A stretch of DNA of 64,000 bases from DYIU01 sp038326775. Lineage in GTDB: Bacteria; Actinomycetota; Geothermincolia; Fen-727; Anoxymicrobiaceae. The translations under genes were made by a program, and so were the position numbers. The stretch spans positions 1 through 64,000 of the forward strand of contig JBBQKJ010000001.1 of assembly GCA_038326775.1 (NCBI GenBank), in the 5' to 3' direction. The notes beneath the pieces are model-generated. The model saw nothing but the letters and a program-made list of their open reading frames with translations. It searched no databases and was not told where the DNA came from. Below are positions 51,152 to 60,202 of this stretch, one piece after another (the stretch's first letter is position 1; each line of letters opens with the position of its first letter).

Positions 51152-52903
51152 TTACTTCACGTAACCGTAGAACCTGTCGGCGAGGTCGCATGCCTGAGCG
51201 TCAAGGCCTTCTTCAACGGTTATTTCCTTTCCCAGCTCGATGTTGTGGTCGGTGGCCGTCTCGTAACGGGGCCATGCGGTCGCGCCTAGACCGTTGGGGT
51301 CACCGGTCTTCGCGAAGCGTGTCCAGTAGCCGATCATGTCGCCGGACAGACGCAAGTCGGACTGGTCGTATTTCCACAGGAGCGTTCTTCTCAGGTCGCG
51401 TTCGATGCTCGTGATAAGCAGGCTCGACATTGAGTCTCGCACGCCGTCAGGGATTCTCCCTTTGACGAGGGTTCCGAATACGAAAGCTAGCTCGGACCCG
51501 TGGCAGGGGCCAAGGAAGCTGGTGGCAGTGAGGGGCGGTGTCTTGCCGAACTGGTACAGGTATACGTTCTGTCCCTTGCCGGCCTGGGAGCGGGCGGCGA
51601 ACCTGGCCACGGAAGTGAAATCGAAGACGGTGAATATCCTGCTCAGCTGCTTACTTATGTCGGACTGCTGGTTTACCGGGAACATCGCCAGTACCTCGCC
51701 CGCGTACTGCCCGAAGTATTCACTTATCTTGCCCTGATACTCCTCGATGGACATCTTCCTGAGGCCTCCCATGATATCCGCGCCGAAGACAAACAGGTTT
51801 CCCTCCTGGCGGTTGGAGCCGATAAGCAGCGGCACGCGGTGTTGTTTTCCGCTTGCCACAACGGCGCCGGGCTCTTCGGGCAGCACCCAACCGTCGATGA
51901 CCGGCACGAACTTCGGGTCCATGATGAAAACGCCCGGGGTCGTGATCGCCTTTATGGAACCGGGCAGATCCGCGGTCTTCCCCCGGGGGATACCGAGCAG
52001 CTCGCCCGCCGTTTTCGCCCGCATAGCCGAGAGGACGTCAGGAGCGCCGCCGCAGCCCATGTCTGCAACGTACTGCTCGCCTATTCCTTCGGCTTCGGCA
52101 AGCGGACGGGTCGCGTGCATGAGCAGGCCGCGATCGACAAAGAGGGTGCTCTCGGAGATCGCCTTCGCAAACAAGCCGGCGGAAAGCGGGCTGACCAGCT
52201 GATCCAGGACGCTCATGGCCCCGGCCGACTCGCCGAAGATGGTCACCCTGGCGGGGTCGCCGCCGAACTCGGCGATATTGCGCTTGACCCACCGGAGCGC
52301 GTACTGCTGGTCCAGCAAGCCGTAGTTACCTGACGAATTATTTTGTGACTCCTCCGTCAACTGCGGGTGTGCCAGGAAACCGAACGGGCCCAGGCGGTAG
52401 TTGATGGTGACGACCACCACGCCCCTTCTGGCGAGCTTCTCGCCGTCGTACAAAGGCAGCCCGCCCGCCCCCATCTGGTATGCACCCCCATGTATCCAGA
52501 ACAAGACCGGCAGCCGTTCGGAGGCTTTGGTCGCCGGCGTCCAGACGTTCAGATAGAGGCAGTCCTCACTCTGAGGTGGCGCGTCCTTCTTGTGAACGAA
52601 TGCGACCTGGGGGCACTCGGGGCCGACCTTCGTGCACGCCTTGACCCCGTCCCACGATTCGGTCGGCTGAGGGTTCTTCCACCTGGATCCTCCCACCGGC
52701 GGGGCCGCGTACGGGACGCCCAGGTAGCGGCTCAGGCCGCTGGTGAAACTGCCGCTGATCCGGCCGGAATCGAGACTGACAACCCGCGCCTGGTTTGCGC
52801 CGCAGCCGGGGGCAAGCGAAAACAGCGCGGTAGTCGTGGCAAACAACATCAAGAGGACGATCAGGGGGCGGGTTACACGATGATTTCCTGTCCGGGCTTT
52901 CAT
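51152..52903 (-). CDS. Type B carboxylesterase, probable lipoprotein
   Basis: 583 residues. The N-terminus (1-34) has basic residues, a hydrophobic stretch LIVLLMLFATTTALFSLAPG and then Cys34, a plausible lipoprotein signal. The esterase domain shows YLGVPYAAPP, EDCLYLNVWTP, FWIHGGAYQMG (oxyanion), the nucleophile in TIFGESAGAMSVL, a late Glu region and GPCHGSELAFVFG with the catalytic His. ATG 52903 with GGGAGG upstream. Inside an otherwise redox operon, it suggests an ester substrate outside the membrane. Confidence 0.85.
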   Translation of the reverse strand: MKARTGNHRVTRPLIVLLMLFATTTALFSLAPGCGANQARVVSLDSGRISGSFTSGLSRYLGVPYAAPPVGGSRWKNPQPTESWDGVKACTKVGPECPQVAFVHKKDAPPQSEDCLYLNVWTPATKASERLPVLFWIHGGAYQMGAGGLPLYDGEKLARRGVVVVTINYRLGPFGFLAHPQLTEESQNNSSGNYGLLDQQYALRWVKRNIAEFGGDPARVTIFGESAGAMSVLDQLVSPLSAGLFAKAISESTLFVDRGLLMHATRPLAEAEGIGEQYVADMGCGGAPDVLSAMRAKTAGELLGIPRGKTADLPGSIKAITTPGVFIMDPKFVPVIDGWVLPEEPGAVVASGKQHRVPLLIGSNRQEGNLFVFGADIMGGLRKMSIEEYQGKISEYFGQYAGEVLAMFPVNQQSDISKQLSRIFTVFDFTSVARFAARSQAGKGQNVYLYQFGKTPPLTATSFLGPCHGSELAFVFGTLVKGRIPDGVRDSMSSLLITSIERDLRRTLLWKYDQSDLRLSGDMIGYWTRFAKTGDPNGLGATAWPRYETATDHNIELGKEITVEEGLDAQACDLADRFYGYVK

Positions 52904-52953
52904 CAGGCCTCCCATCGTTACGCTTACGTTCCCAATATAGCAATATCCGGGGC

Positions 52954-54588
52954 TTAATCCCCGCTCTTGCCGAAGCGTGCCTGCAGCCTGCGAAGCTTCT
53001 CGATCTTCGCCGGGTCTATCTTCGAGAAGTCCGGGTCTTTTTCGTCGGTGTAGAACCCGGTATCCGAGACCCCGTTGACGTCGAATGCCGCGGATATCTT
53101 CTTCTGCCACTCGTTGAAGTCGTAAGCGAGTGGACTCATGATCTTGCGTGTCACGGGCTCGAAGGCGGAAAGGGGCACGTTGCATTGCTCGATGGCACAG
53201 AGCGTCGCGTCGAACCCCAGCGGCTCGAGCGACTCTCGGTGCCTCGGGTTGCGGTGGTCGTAGAGGTAGATGGTCTCGCAGTGCCCGTACAGGTTGTTCT
53301 CGTAGTTGATCATGTACGGGTTCTCGCCGCCATCATCTATCAGGCCGCCCGTTCGAACGTAGCCCGACTTATGCTCCTGGATGGCGTGGGTCCAGGCGCT
53401 CTGGGTGTCCAGCGCCTCGTTGCCGTCGAGGTTGGTGGCGAACATGTTCCCGAACCGGAAGACCGTGGGGAAGATAGTGCAGCGCAGCAGGTTCATCCCC
53501 ATGAGCTTGCGCGCGGGCGCGATACTGCCGGTGTCCATGGCGATGCCGTTGCAGGACCGTATGATGTCGTGGAGCACCTTCACCTGGTAGTCGAGCTCCC
53601 CGGGAGAGTTCCCGGCGAGCAGTATCATGAACGGGTGCGCCATCACGCCGTTGAGGAGCTTGAGGATTGTGCCGCCTTTCTTCACCAGCTTCGGGAAAAG
53701 GTGTGGCATGATCAGGAGCACTAACTCGGAGGTGACCATCCTGACCTGGATGCAGCCGATCTCCGCTTCTCCTATCCTGTACATGGCCTCGACAGAGTCG
53801 CGCTCACTCGAAAAGCTGCAGTTGAAGAATCGCATGCAGTCGGGGAGCTCGCCGGTTGAATCGAGCACCATGCCCTCCGAGTCGATGGACGGCGGGCCCG
53901 GCCAGTGATAGAGCTTGAGGGCGACTTTCGTGAAGACTCCGAAGCCGCCGAAAGCGCCGGATGTTCCTCTCATGATGCCGCGCAGGGAAGGCCCCGGGCC
54001 GTCGCCGCAGAACCAGCCGCCGCCGGAACCGGGGGAGCCCAGATGCAGCACGTCACCCGAGGGCAGGACCCACTCGACGCCCAGGACGTTTCGCGAGCTC
54101 GTGCTCATCGAGATGCTGTCGTTCCCGCACCCGTGCATCGAAGTCGCGCCGGCGAGAGGGGAGGCGTGCGGGCCGGCGCCCACGATGTGGGTGTTCAGGC
54201 CGCGCTTCCAGCACTCCGCCTGCAGCTCGCCGCCGCAGACGTACGGTTCGACGACCGCGTACATGTTCTGCTCGTCTATCTCGACGATACGGTCCATGCG
54301 CCTGAGGTCGATGAGCACGACGTCTTCGCTGGTGGCGCCGTTCTGCGCGCCCCAGCCGGTGGAAAGAGCCTTGAACTTGAGGCCGTTCCGGTTGCAGGAC
54401 CTGACGACCTCCTGCACCTGTTCGGTCGACGCCGGAAGGACGACCGCTGCCGGCCTCGTCACCCAGAGGTCATCGCTCATGTTGAGGAACGGCTGCCAGC
54501 AGTAACTGTCTATCATCGCCGGTTCGCGTGTCGCAAAACCGGCGCCGACCGCCTGCTCCAGCTCGCCGTAAGCGCTATTCGATATCAT
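52954..54588 (-). CDS. FAD-binding oxidase (GlcD/VAO type), second copy
   Basis: 544 residues of the PCMH/VAO flavoprotein family. The FAD domain shows ALSTGWGAQNGATSEDVVLI, AVVEPYVCGGELQ and GAGPHASPLAGATSMHGCGN, then FCGDGPGPSLRGIMRGTSGAF. The C-terminal part resembles alkyl/aryl-alcohol or lactate oxidases. ATG overlaps the stop of the Fe-S gene (ATGA), so the two are made together. It probably passes electrons to that Fe-S subunit, as GlcD does to GlcF. Confidence 0.83.
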   Translation of the reverse strand: MISNSAYGELEQAVGAGFATREPAMIDSYCWQPFLNMSDDLWVTRPAAVVLPASTEQVQEVVRSCNRNGLKFKALSTGWGAQNGATSEDVVLIDLRRMDRIVEIDEQNMYAVVEPYVCGGELQAECWKRGLNTHIVGAGPHASPLAGATSMHGCGNDSISMSTSSRNVLGVEWVLPSGDVLHLGSPGSGGGWFCGDGPGPSLRGIMRGTSGAFGGFGVFTKVALKLYHWPGPPSIDSEGMVLDSTGELPDCMRFFNCSFSSERDSVEAMYRIGEAEIGCIQVRMVTSELVLLIMPHLFPKLVKKGGTILKLLNGVMAHPFMILLAGNSPGELDYQVKVLHDIIRSCNGIAMDTGSIAPARKLMGMNLLRCTIFPTVFRFGNMFATNLDGNEALDTQSAWTHAIQEHKSGYVRTGGLIDDGGENPYMINYENNLYGHCETIYLYDHRNPRHRESLEPLGFDATLCAIEQCNVPLSAFEPVTRKIMSPLAYDFNEWQKKISAAFDVNGVSDTGFYTDEKDPDFSKIDPAKIEKLRRLQARFGKSGD

Positions 54589-55868
54589 TCGATCACCAGC
54601 CCTTCGCCCGGTGCGCATGAATCCAGCAATATCTCGTTGAGGTCGCGCACCTCGATGCCGGCTCCGGACTTCTCGACCGCGTCGTTCAACACCCTCTCGC
54701 ACCACGGGCACGACGTTACCAGTATCTCAGCGCCGGTGGAAACCGCCTCTTCCAGCCGCTCGGCGGCGGTCCACTCCGCGTACTCGGGGAAAGCGTCGAT
54801 GACCCCCCCGCCCGCGCCGCAGCACCACGCGTACTCCCGGATGCGTTCCATCTCAACCAGGCTCAACCCGGGCACCGAGCGCAGGAGGTTTCGCGGCGGG
54901 TCGTAGACGCCGTTCTTGCCCGTGCGGCTCATGGGGCGCAGGCGTTCTCTCTTGTCACCTTCCCATTTTCCCAGGTACGGCTCGCCCATCCTGCCAAGGT
55001 GGCACGGGTCGTGGTAGGTGACCTTCAGTGGCACCCGTCGCCTCGGGCGCAGGCGCCCTTCGAGCAGTAAACGCTCGAGCAATTGAGCTGTGTGAAGGAC
55101 CTCGACCGGCAGCTCGATTCCGGCCAGCGGAAACAGGTACTTGAACGCCGCGTAGCCGTCGGCGCACGGGGTCACGAGCATGCTAGCGCCCGACGATTTG
55201 ACCCTCGCCAGCATGTCCTCGAAGAAGTTGCGCGCCTCGCCGCGGTAGCCCAGCTCGAAAGCGCGGCCGCCGCAGCAGGATTCCTCGGCTCCGGCCGTTC
55301 CCACGTCAAGGCCGGCCGCCATCAACAGCTTCACCGCGCTTCTCACGCCGGGCCAGAGGTCCCGGTCGTAAGCGAAACGGCATCCCGCGTGGAACATCAC
55401 GTCGGCCGCTTCGACGTTGATGTCCTTCAGCCCCAGGCCGTCGGCCCAGACGCCCCTTTCGGCTTTCGGCTCGCCCAGCATGTTGTTCTCGCGCTTTAAG
55501 GCGTCGATGACCGCCATGTGCTCGAGCATCAACTGGCCGTCCTCGACGCACCTGGCCCTGAGCTCGAGGAACACGTCGTTGACGTCTATGACCTCGCGGT
55601 ATACCTTGCAGTGCGTGTCGCAGGCTCCGCACATCTGGCAACTGTAGATCACCTCGCTTACCTTCTCGGTCAGCTCGCTCCTCCCCTCGAGGAGCGAGAG
55701 GCCCATGTTGATGCGGCCCGAGCCCGAGTAAGAGTGGAAGCCGTGCATGCAGATGGAAGGGCAGTTCTTCGCGAACCTCGAGCTCTTCATCTGGTTGAAC
55801 GGTATCCACTTACAGGAAGAACAGCGAACGCACGACATCATGTCGTCGCGAAAATCAGCCAGTGCCAC
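54585..55868 (-). CDS. CCG-domain Fe-S oxidoreductase (GlcF/HdrD-like)
   Basis: 427 residues. Two cysteine clusters near 10-95 (MSCVRCSSCKWIP with NCPSICMHG, and YSCQMCGACDTHC) bind 4Fe-4S-type centres. Two CCG motifs follow: ESCCGGRAFELG with CHP-like THCADGYAAF context, and YHDPCHLGRMG with AWCCGAGGG. Such subunits link a flavoprotein to quinone or heterodisulfide. GTG 55868 is chosen (GGAGG eight bases upstream); a GTG at 55877 lies in the ribosome site. Overlaps both neighbours, so tightly coupled. Confidence 0.85.
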   Translation of the reverse strand: MALADFRDDMMSCVRCSSCKWIPFNQMKSSRFAKNCPSICMHGFHSYSGSGRINMGLSLLEGRSELTEKVSEVIYSCQMCGACDTHCKVYREVIDVNDVFLELRARCVEDGQLMLEHMAVIDALKRENNMLGEPKAERGVWADGLGLKDINVEAADVMFHAGCRFAYDRDLWPGVRSAVKLLMAAGLDVGTAGAEESCCGGRAFELGYRGEARNFFEDMLARVKSSGASMLVTPCADGYAAFKYLFPLAGIELPVEVLHTAQLLERLLLEGRLRPRRRVPLKVTYHDPCHLGRMGEPYLGKWEGDKRERLRPMSRTGKNGVYDPPRNLLRSVPGLSLVEMERIREYAWCCGAGGGVIDAFPEYAEWTAAERLEEAVSTGAEILVTSCPWCERVLNDAVEKSGAGIEVRDLNEILLDSCAPGEGLVIE

Positions 55869-57351
55869 CGGCGCCACCTCCTTGGAAACAGAGCTTTCCG
55901 CGGTTGAGTATGCCCGCAGGGTCGAAGACGTCCTTCAATTTCCGAAGCGCGTCCACGGTGTCGGGGCACCTGGCGTAAGCGTGCCCTACCCAGGGCTCGT
56001 ACGGCCTGGAGAAAAAGGCGCCCATGCCGGCCATCCTGTCGCACGCCTCGACGGCGGCCTCGAGCACTCGCGGCCCGGAGGCGCCGTCGGCCGGATCGAA
56101 GAACAGGTTGAACTCGAGGTGGCAGGCGCGCCCCTGAAGGACAGGCTGGACGTACACGCCCAGCTCCCCCGGCGGTATCCCCCCGGCGCGCGCGATGTCA
56201 TCCATGGTATCGATGAAGCCCGGAACGCGGTCCGTCGTCGTCAGGAAGAAAACGTCCTGGCACGCGCCCCTGACCCTCGATTTCCAGTGCGGATCTGGAC
56301 AGGCGCCAGAGAGCATTTTCCCGAGTTCCTCCGCGCTTACCGAACCCGCGCCGGCGGCGGGCCGCAATCCCAGGCGCCTCGCGATCTCGCCGATGTCGCG
56401 CTCCTGGTAGGCCACCTTCTCCGCGGGAAGGTAACCGGGGTACCCGGATACGCAGTATACGAGCGTGAAGCGCCCCGGGCCGTCCGCGGGCTCGCGGGCA
56501 TCGCCCAGGATGGCGGCCAGGTCCGTCGAGTCGAGTACCAGGAGTTCATCGCCGAGCTTTTTCCTGGTAAGCTCCCGGACGAAGTCGAGCAGCGGCTCGA
56601 GGCGTTCACCCGTTACGAACCGGAACCGCTCGATCTCGGGCTCGAGTTCCAGCTTCACGGAGCCCCAGGTGACGATGCCCATCGTGCCCTGGGCACCCTG
56701 GACCAGCTTCACCAGGTCGGTCGCGGCGGGCCCCATAGGGTTTTTCTGGGCGTTGCCGACGGCCCACTGGTCGGCGAGCGAGCCCGGGCCCGCTGAGGAG
56801 CCGGTCCTGAACACGTCACCCGTGCCAAAGACCACCTCCGCGCAGAGGAGCGGGTCGGTCATGTCCCAGTGGTACCTGGGTATAAGGATAGGCTCTCGCT
56901 CGAGGCAGCTCCCCAGCACGGACTTGCCCGAGCGGGGCAGAAGAGGCACGAGTGCCCTGAGGCCGTCCTGCCGCGCACGCTCGTTCAGCGCGTCGAACGT
57001 GACGCCCGGCTCGACGACGGCGACTTTGTTGCGCTTGTCGAAGTGTACGATGCGGTCCATCCCCGACATGTCGACTATGACCCCTTCACCCGAGGGCGCC
57101 GCCCCTCCCTTGATATGTGGCCCGCCTGAAGAGACCGGGACGAGGTTGAGCCCGGCGGAAGCAGCCAGCTCTACTATCGACTTCACCTCCGCTGCGTCGG
57201 CGGGCCGCACCGCGCACAATGGGCTGGGCGTCTCAACGGGAAAAACCGCTTCGGCGAAACCGGCCAACGCCGTCTCGTCTTCCACCAGCGAGCCATCCGC
57301 GACGAGGGCGGCGAGCCGTTTCTTTGTCTCCTGGCGTTTTACCTCATCCAC
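55855..57351 (-). CDS. FAD-binding oxidase (GlcD/VAO type), first copy
   Basis: 498 residues of the same flavoprotein family but diverged from the downstream copy. FAD-domain pieces are LVPVSSGGPHIKGGAAPSGE, MDRIVHFDKRNKVAVVEPGV, RSGKSVLGSCLEREP and AQGTMGIVTWGSVKLE. The late DVFDPAGILNRGKLCF is the usual VAO/GlcD C-terminus. GTG 57351 is the start, with GGAGG upstream. It flanks the Fe-S gene on one side with the other flavoprotein on the other, implying two substrates or one two-step process. Confidence 0.83.
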   Translation of the reverse strand: MDEVKRQETKKRLAALVADGSLVEDETALAGFAEAVFPVETPSPLCAVRPADAAEVKSIVELAASAGLNLVPVSSGGPHIKGGAAPSGEGVIVDMSGMDRIVHFDKRNKVAVVEPGVTFDALNERARQDGLRALVPLLPRSGKSVLGSCLEREPILIPRYHWDMTDPLLCAEVVFGTGDVFRTGSSAGPGSLADQWAVGNAQKNPMGPAATDLVKLVQGAQGTMGIVTWGSVKLELEPEIERFRFVTGERLEPLLDFVRELTRKKLGDELLVLDSTDLAAILGDAREPADGPGRFTLVYCVSGYPGYLPAEKVAYQERDIGEIARRLGLRPAAGAGSVSAEELGKMLSGACPDPHWKSRVRGACQDVFFLTTTDRVPGFIDTMDDIARAGGIPPGELGVYVQPVLQGRACHLEFNLFFDPADGASGPRVLEAAVEACDRMAGMGAFFSRPYEPWVGHAYARCPDTVDALRKLKDVFDPAGILNRGKLCFQGGGAGGTG

Positions 57352-57730
57352 CGGCACACCTCCAGCGGTCTTTATCGCGTGCAATCGCACCGCCAGGCGC
57401 CAGGCCCTTTCTCAGGAGGGCCGCCGCGACGCGCACCGCGCCCCGCCTTACGGCCGGGATTCGCAGAAGGGCCGCCTGGAGCCTGGTCATCGGTTTGTTC
57501 GCGGCCAGCCGAAAAAACAGGTTGGACCTCCTTTCGAGCAGGCTGTCGATCCTCTCGATCGTCTGCTCGCCGGCGCCGTCCAGCCTGTTCAGAACGTCCT
57601 CCATGTCAATACACTGCTCCGCCATGACGGCCTCCAGTGCGTCGCCCACGATCGAGCCCATCTCGTCGAGAAGACCGTACTCGTAGTTGACCTGGCAGAA
57701 CTTGAAGGCCATTCTCGTATCGAGCGCCAT
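57344..57730 (-). CDS. Conserved-looking 128-residue protein of unknown function
   Basis: Starts at ATG 57730 (MALDTRMAFKFCQVNYEYGL) with AAAGGAG upstream. Sequence is mostly helical: Glu/Asp-rich first half (DEMGSIVGDALEAVMAEQCI), then a basic second half with repeated Arg and Ala (RRGAVRVAAALLRKGLAPGG). No motif or family was recognised. It overlaps the flavoprotein gene by eight bases, so it is part of the operon and may be a subunit or a chaperone of the redox complex. Confidence 0.6.
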   Translation of the reverse strand: MALDTRMAFKFCQVNYEYGLLDEMGSIVGDALEAVMAEQCIDMEDVLNRLDGAGEQTIERIDSLLERRSNLFFRLAANKPMTRLQAALLRIPAVRRGAVRVAAALLRKGLAPGGAIARDKDRWRCAGG

Positions 57731-57822
57731 CGAAGCGGCTCCTTTCACTGTTCGTCGACGACAGGTCAAAAACCAGCCGGGCATCCAACTCCGGCTTTTC
57801 CGAGCGCCAACCGGCGCATCGG

Positions 57823-58938
57823 TCAGTTGATGCGCTCTCGCATTGCCACATCGGAGTAGGCTACTATGCCGCTTTTCCCCATCATGCGCAGGAATTCTTC
57901 TGGATCGAAGCATCCCTCCGGACCGTAGACGCCCCCCTGCTCCACGGTAAGCTTCTTCGCCGCGAGCAGTTGGGCCCCGATGGAAAGGGCGATGCCGGTC
58001 GCGTCCCGCATCGTGCCCGTCCCGCACAGTGACAGGGTGGCGGGTCTGCCGTCCTTCTCGCCGGCCACATCTATCCGCATGGCGCCTTCGGGGGGGACGT
58101 CCGGCATGGGGGGAGACACTTTTATCAGCAGCCTCGCGACCTTCTCTATCCTGCGCGGGGTGGAGAAGGCGCCCAGGCGCCCGAGGAACGCCACGATGCT
58201 CGTGCCCCTGCCCATGCTCAGCATTATGCTGACCTCTTCGAGGTCGGGCAGGTGCCGGGGCACGGTCACGGGCTCGCCGTGCCCTATGTTCCAGACCTTC
58301 AAAGGGCCGAACCGGGGAAACTCGACCGTACGATGCAGGCTGCCCGCGGGGAGCATTATGGTGGCCCCGCCCCGGAAGACGGGCACCACGGTTCCAAAGA
58401 CGAAGAGGGTGTGCTGGGTCACCGCTTCGCCCTCGCCGGAATCCATGGGCATGTAGACGAAGATCTCGGCGCGCCGGGCGCGGTCGAGCCTGCCCGAAAG
58501 GTAGCGCACCGCCACGTTGGACATGCCCGGGCTGACCCCGCACCCGCTTATCACCATGCGGCCCCCGGCCCGCGCGGGCTCGTCGAATCGGATGATGGTA
58601 TCCTGCGCCGCGGACCAGTCGTCGCATATGCTGATGTAGTCGACGCCCGCTTCCAGCGCCGCCCTCACCAGCCTGGTCTCGAACAGGTAGAACGGTCCCA
58701 GCGCCGAGGCGACCACGTCGTGGTCCGCCATGGCCTCGACCATCCCGCGGTGGTCCGTCGCGTCCACCTCCAGGGTTTTCACTTCGGCCGGGGAGCCCTC
58801 CAGGCGCGCCGCGAGCTCGAGCGACGCGGCCAGGTTCCGGTCGGCGATGGTCACCCGCTCCACCCCGGACGACAACGCGAGGTCCTCCACAGTCCTGGAG
58901 CCCATGTCACCTGCTCCACCCATTACGAGTATCTTCAT
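57823..58938 (-). CDS. Saccharopine-dehydrogenase-like NAD(P)-binding protein
   Basis: 371 residues with a Rossmann start VMGGAGDMGSRTVEDLALSS and acidic IADRN. The motif ALGPFYLFETRLVRAALEAG and YISICDD and ISGCGVSPGMSNVAV match the saccharopine dehydrogenase/trans-acting enoyl reductase superfamily, which acts on amino or acyl substrates. ATG 58938 chosen (MKILVMGG); GTG further upstream possible. Lies between the 128-residue gene and the HgdB-like gene. Confidence 0.78.
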   Translation of the reverse strand: MKILVMGGAGDMGSRTVEDLALSSGVERVTIADRNLAASLELAARLEGSPAEVKTLEVDATDHRGMVEAMADHDVVASALGPFYLFETRLVRAALEAGVDYISICDDWSAAQDTIIRFDEPARAGGRMVISGCGVSPGMSNVAVRYLSGRLDRARRAEIFVYMPMDSGEGEAVTQHTLFVFGTVVPVFRGGATIMLPAGSLHRTVEFPRFGPLKVWNIGHGEPVTVPRHLPDLEEVSIMLSMGRGTSIVAFLGRLGAFSTPRRIEKVARLLIKVSPPMPDVPPEGAMRIDVAGEKDGRPATLSLCGTGTMRDATGIALSIGAQLLAAKKLTVEQGGVYGPEGCFDPEEFLRMMGKSGIVAYSDVAMRERIN

Positions 58939-58967
58939 GATCACCACACCCCTTTGTGTTTCACCTG

Positions 58968-60200
58968 TCAGAAGAAGGTCTCTATGGCGGTTTCGAACGC
59001 GTGCTTCTGGAACCTGTCGGAGAGGCCCATGTCGCCCTCGAAAACGATAGCCCTGAAATCGTTGCCGAACTCTTCCTGCAGCGCCGCGGCGATCTGCCCC
59101 TGCAGCCGGGAGAACGTATGGCAGCTCCTGTTGTTGTGGAAAAGGACCCCGTCCGCGCCGTATTCCCGCACCATATTCTCGAAGAGCCGGATCCTCTGCT
59201 CCATAGTAAGGTTCGTGTACATGGCGCTGTACGCTTCGGCCATGCTGGTGAGCAGGTTCTCGAAGCTCGAATCGTCCAGCTCTTTCGTCCAGATATCGAG
59301 ATAGGTGGAACCGACGACGGCGACCCCCCGTGAAGACAGATATCTCTTGAGCTGTCCAAAGTTAAACCATGTGGCGAGATTGTCCCAGAGCAGGCGGTGC
59401 TTTTCGGGTTCGACCGCGGCCGTCCCCCTGGAAACGGCATCTCTCGTCTCTTCAACAAGCCGAGAATAATACTCTACCGCCTCATTCGTTCCCCTTTCCG
59501 AGACGATCAGTGCCATGTGGAAGAAACCGTCGAACGCGGTAATGGGGGAGGGCTTGGACTTGCCGAACCCGAGGTACTCCTTCCAGAGTCTGACCGCTTC
59601 GTTCGATCTTCTTGCGACCTTTAGAAGGCGGTTTCTGTCAAGGGGAGTACCGGTGACCTCCTCTAGAACGGCTATGACATCGAGTATCTGCTTCCTGATG
59701 TATTCGACTCGCAGGGCGTCGACGACGCCGTCGTACCTGTTGCCGACATTTATCACCTTGAACGGCTTGCCGCCGAGCATGGCCGATAGATTCTGGTACC
59801 ACTCGGCTACGACGTCGCACTGGTTGTTGCAGGCGAGCAGGACGTCGGGCGGGGGCAGGTAGGGGACACCGGCGGATTCCCCCGGGTCGGCGCCTTTTTC
59901 CATCAGCTCGAGGAGGTACCCGGTGTTGGCGAGCTCATAGGAGCATCCCATCCTGTCGAGGGAGCACTCGCCGATGGCTTTTTCGGCAAACCGCTCGGCG
60001 AGTCCTTTCACGATCAGGGAAACGGCGTGGTTTTCGGGATAGACCGCGACGCAGGCGGGCTCGAACGCTTTCACGACTTCGACCGGGAACATGGCGGTGA
60101 CGTATACGACCGGGATTCCACGCCGGGCGGCCTCGCCCGCCCTCGAGTAGTGGGCGGCCATCAACTCTTTCTGGAGGCTGCTTACGGTTCCTTTCTGCAT
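58968..60200 (-). CDS. 2-hydroxyacyl-CoA dehydratase D-component family protein (HgdB/BcrB-like)
   Basis: 410 residues. Members are Fe-S subunits of 2-hydroxyacyl-CoA dehydratases and benzoyl-CoA-type reductases, driven by an ATP-dependent activator. Probable cluster ligands are the Cys in IGECSLDRMGCSYELAN, LLACNNQCDVVAEWYQNLS and HNNRSCHTFSRLQGQ. The partner subunit and the activator (HgdC/BcrA type) are not in the window. ATG 60200 follows GAGG; TTG 60206 overlaps the ligase stop. It follows the acyl-CoA ligase with no gap, which suggests that a CoA ester is its substrate. Confidence 0.8.
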   Translation of the reverse strand: MQKGTVSSLQKELMAAHYSRAGEAARRGIPVVYVTAMFPVEVVKAFEPACVAVYPENHAVSLIVKGLAERFAEKAIGECSLDRMGCSYELANTGYLLELMEKGADPGESAGVPYLPPPDVLLACNNQCDVVAEWYQNLSAMLGGKPFKVINVGNRYDGVVDALRVEYIRKQILDVIAVLEEVTGTPLDRNRLLKVARRSNEAVRLWKEYLGFGKSKPSPITAFDGFFHMALIVSERGTNEAVEYYSRLVEETRDAVSRGTAAVEPEKHRLLWDNLATWFNFGQLKRYLSSRGVAVVGSTYLDIWTKELDDSSFENLLTSMAEAYSAMYTNLTMEQRIRLFENMVREYGADGVLFHNNRSCHTFSRLQGQIAAALQEEFGNDFRAIVFEGDMGLSDRFQKHAFETAIETFF

Positions 60201-60202
60201 GT

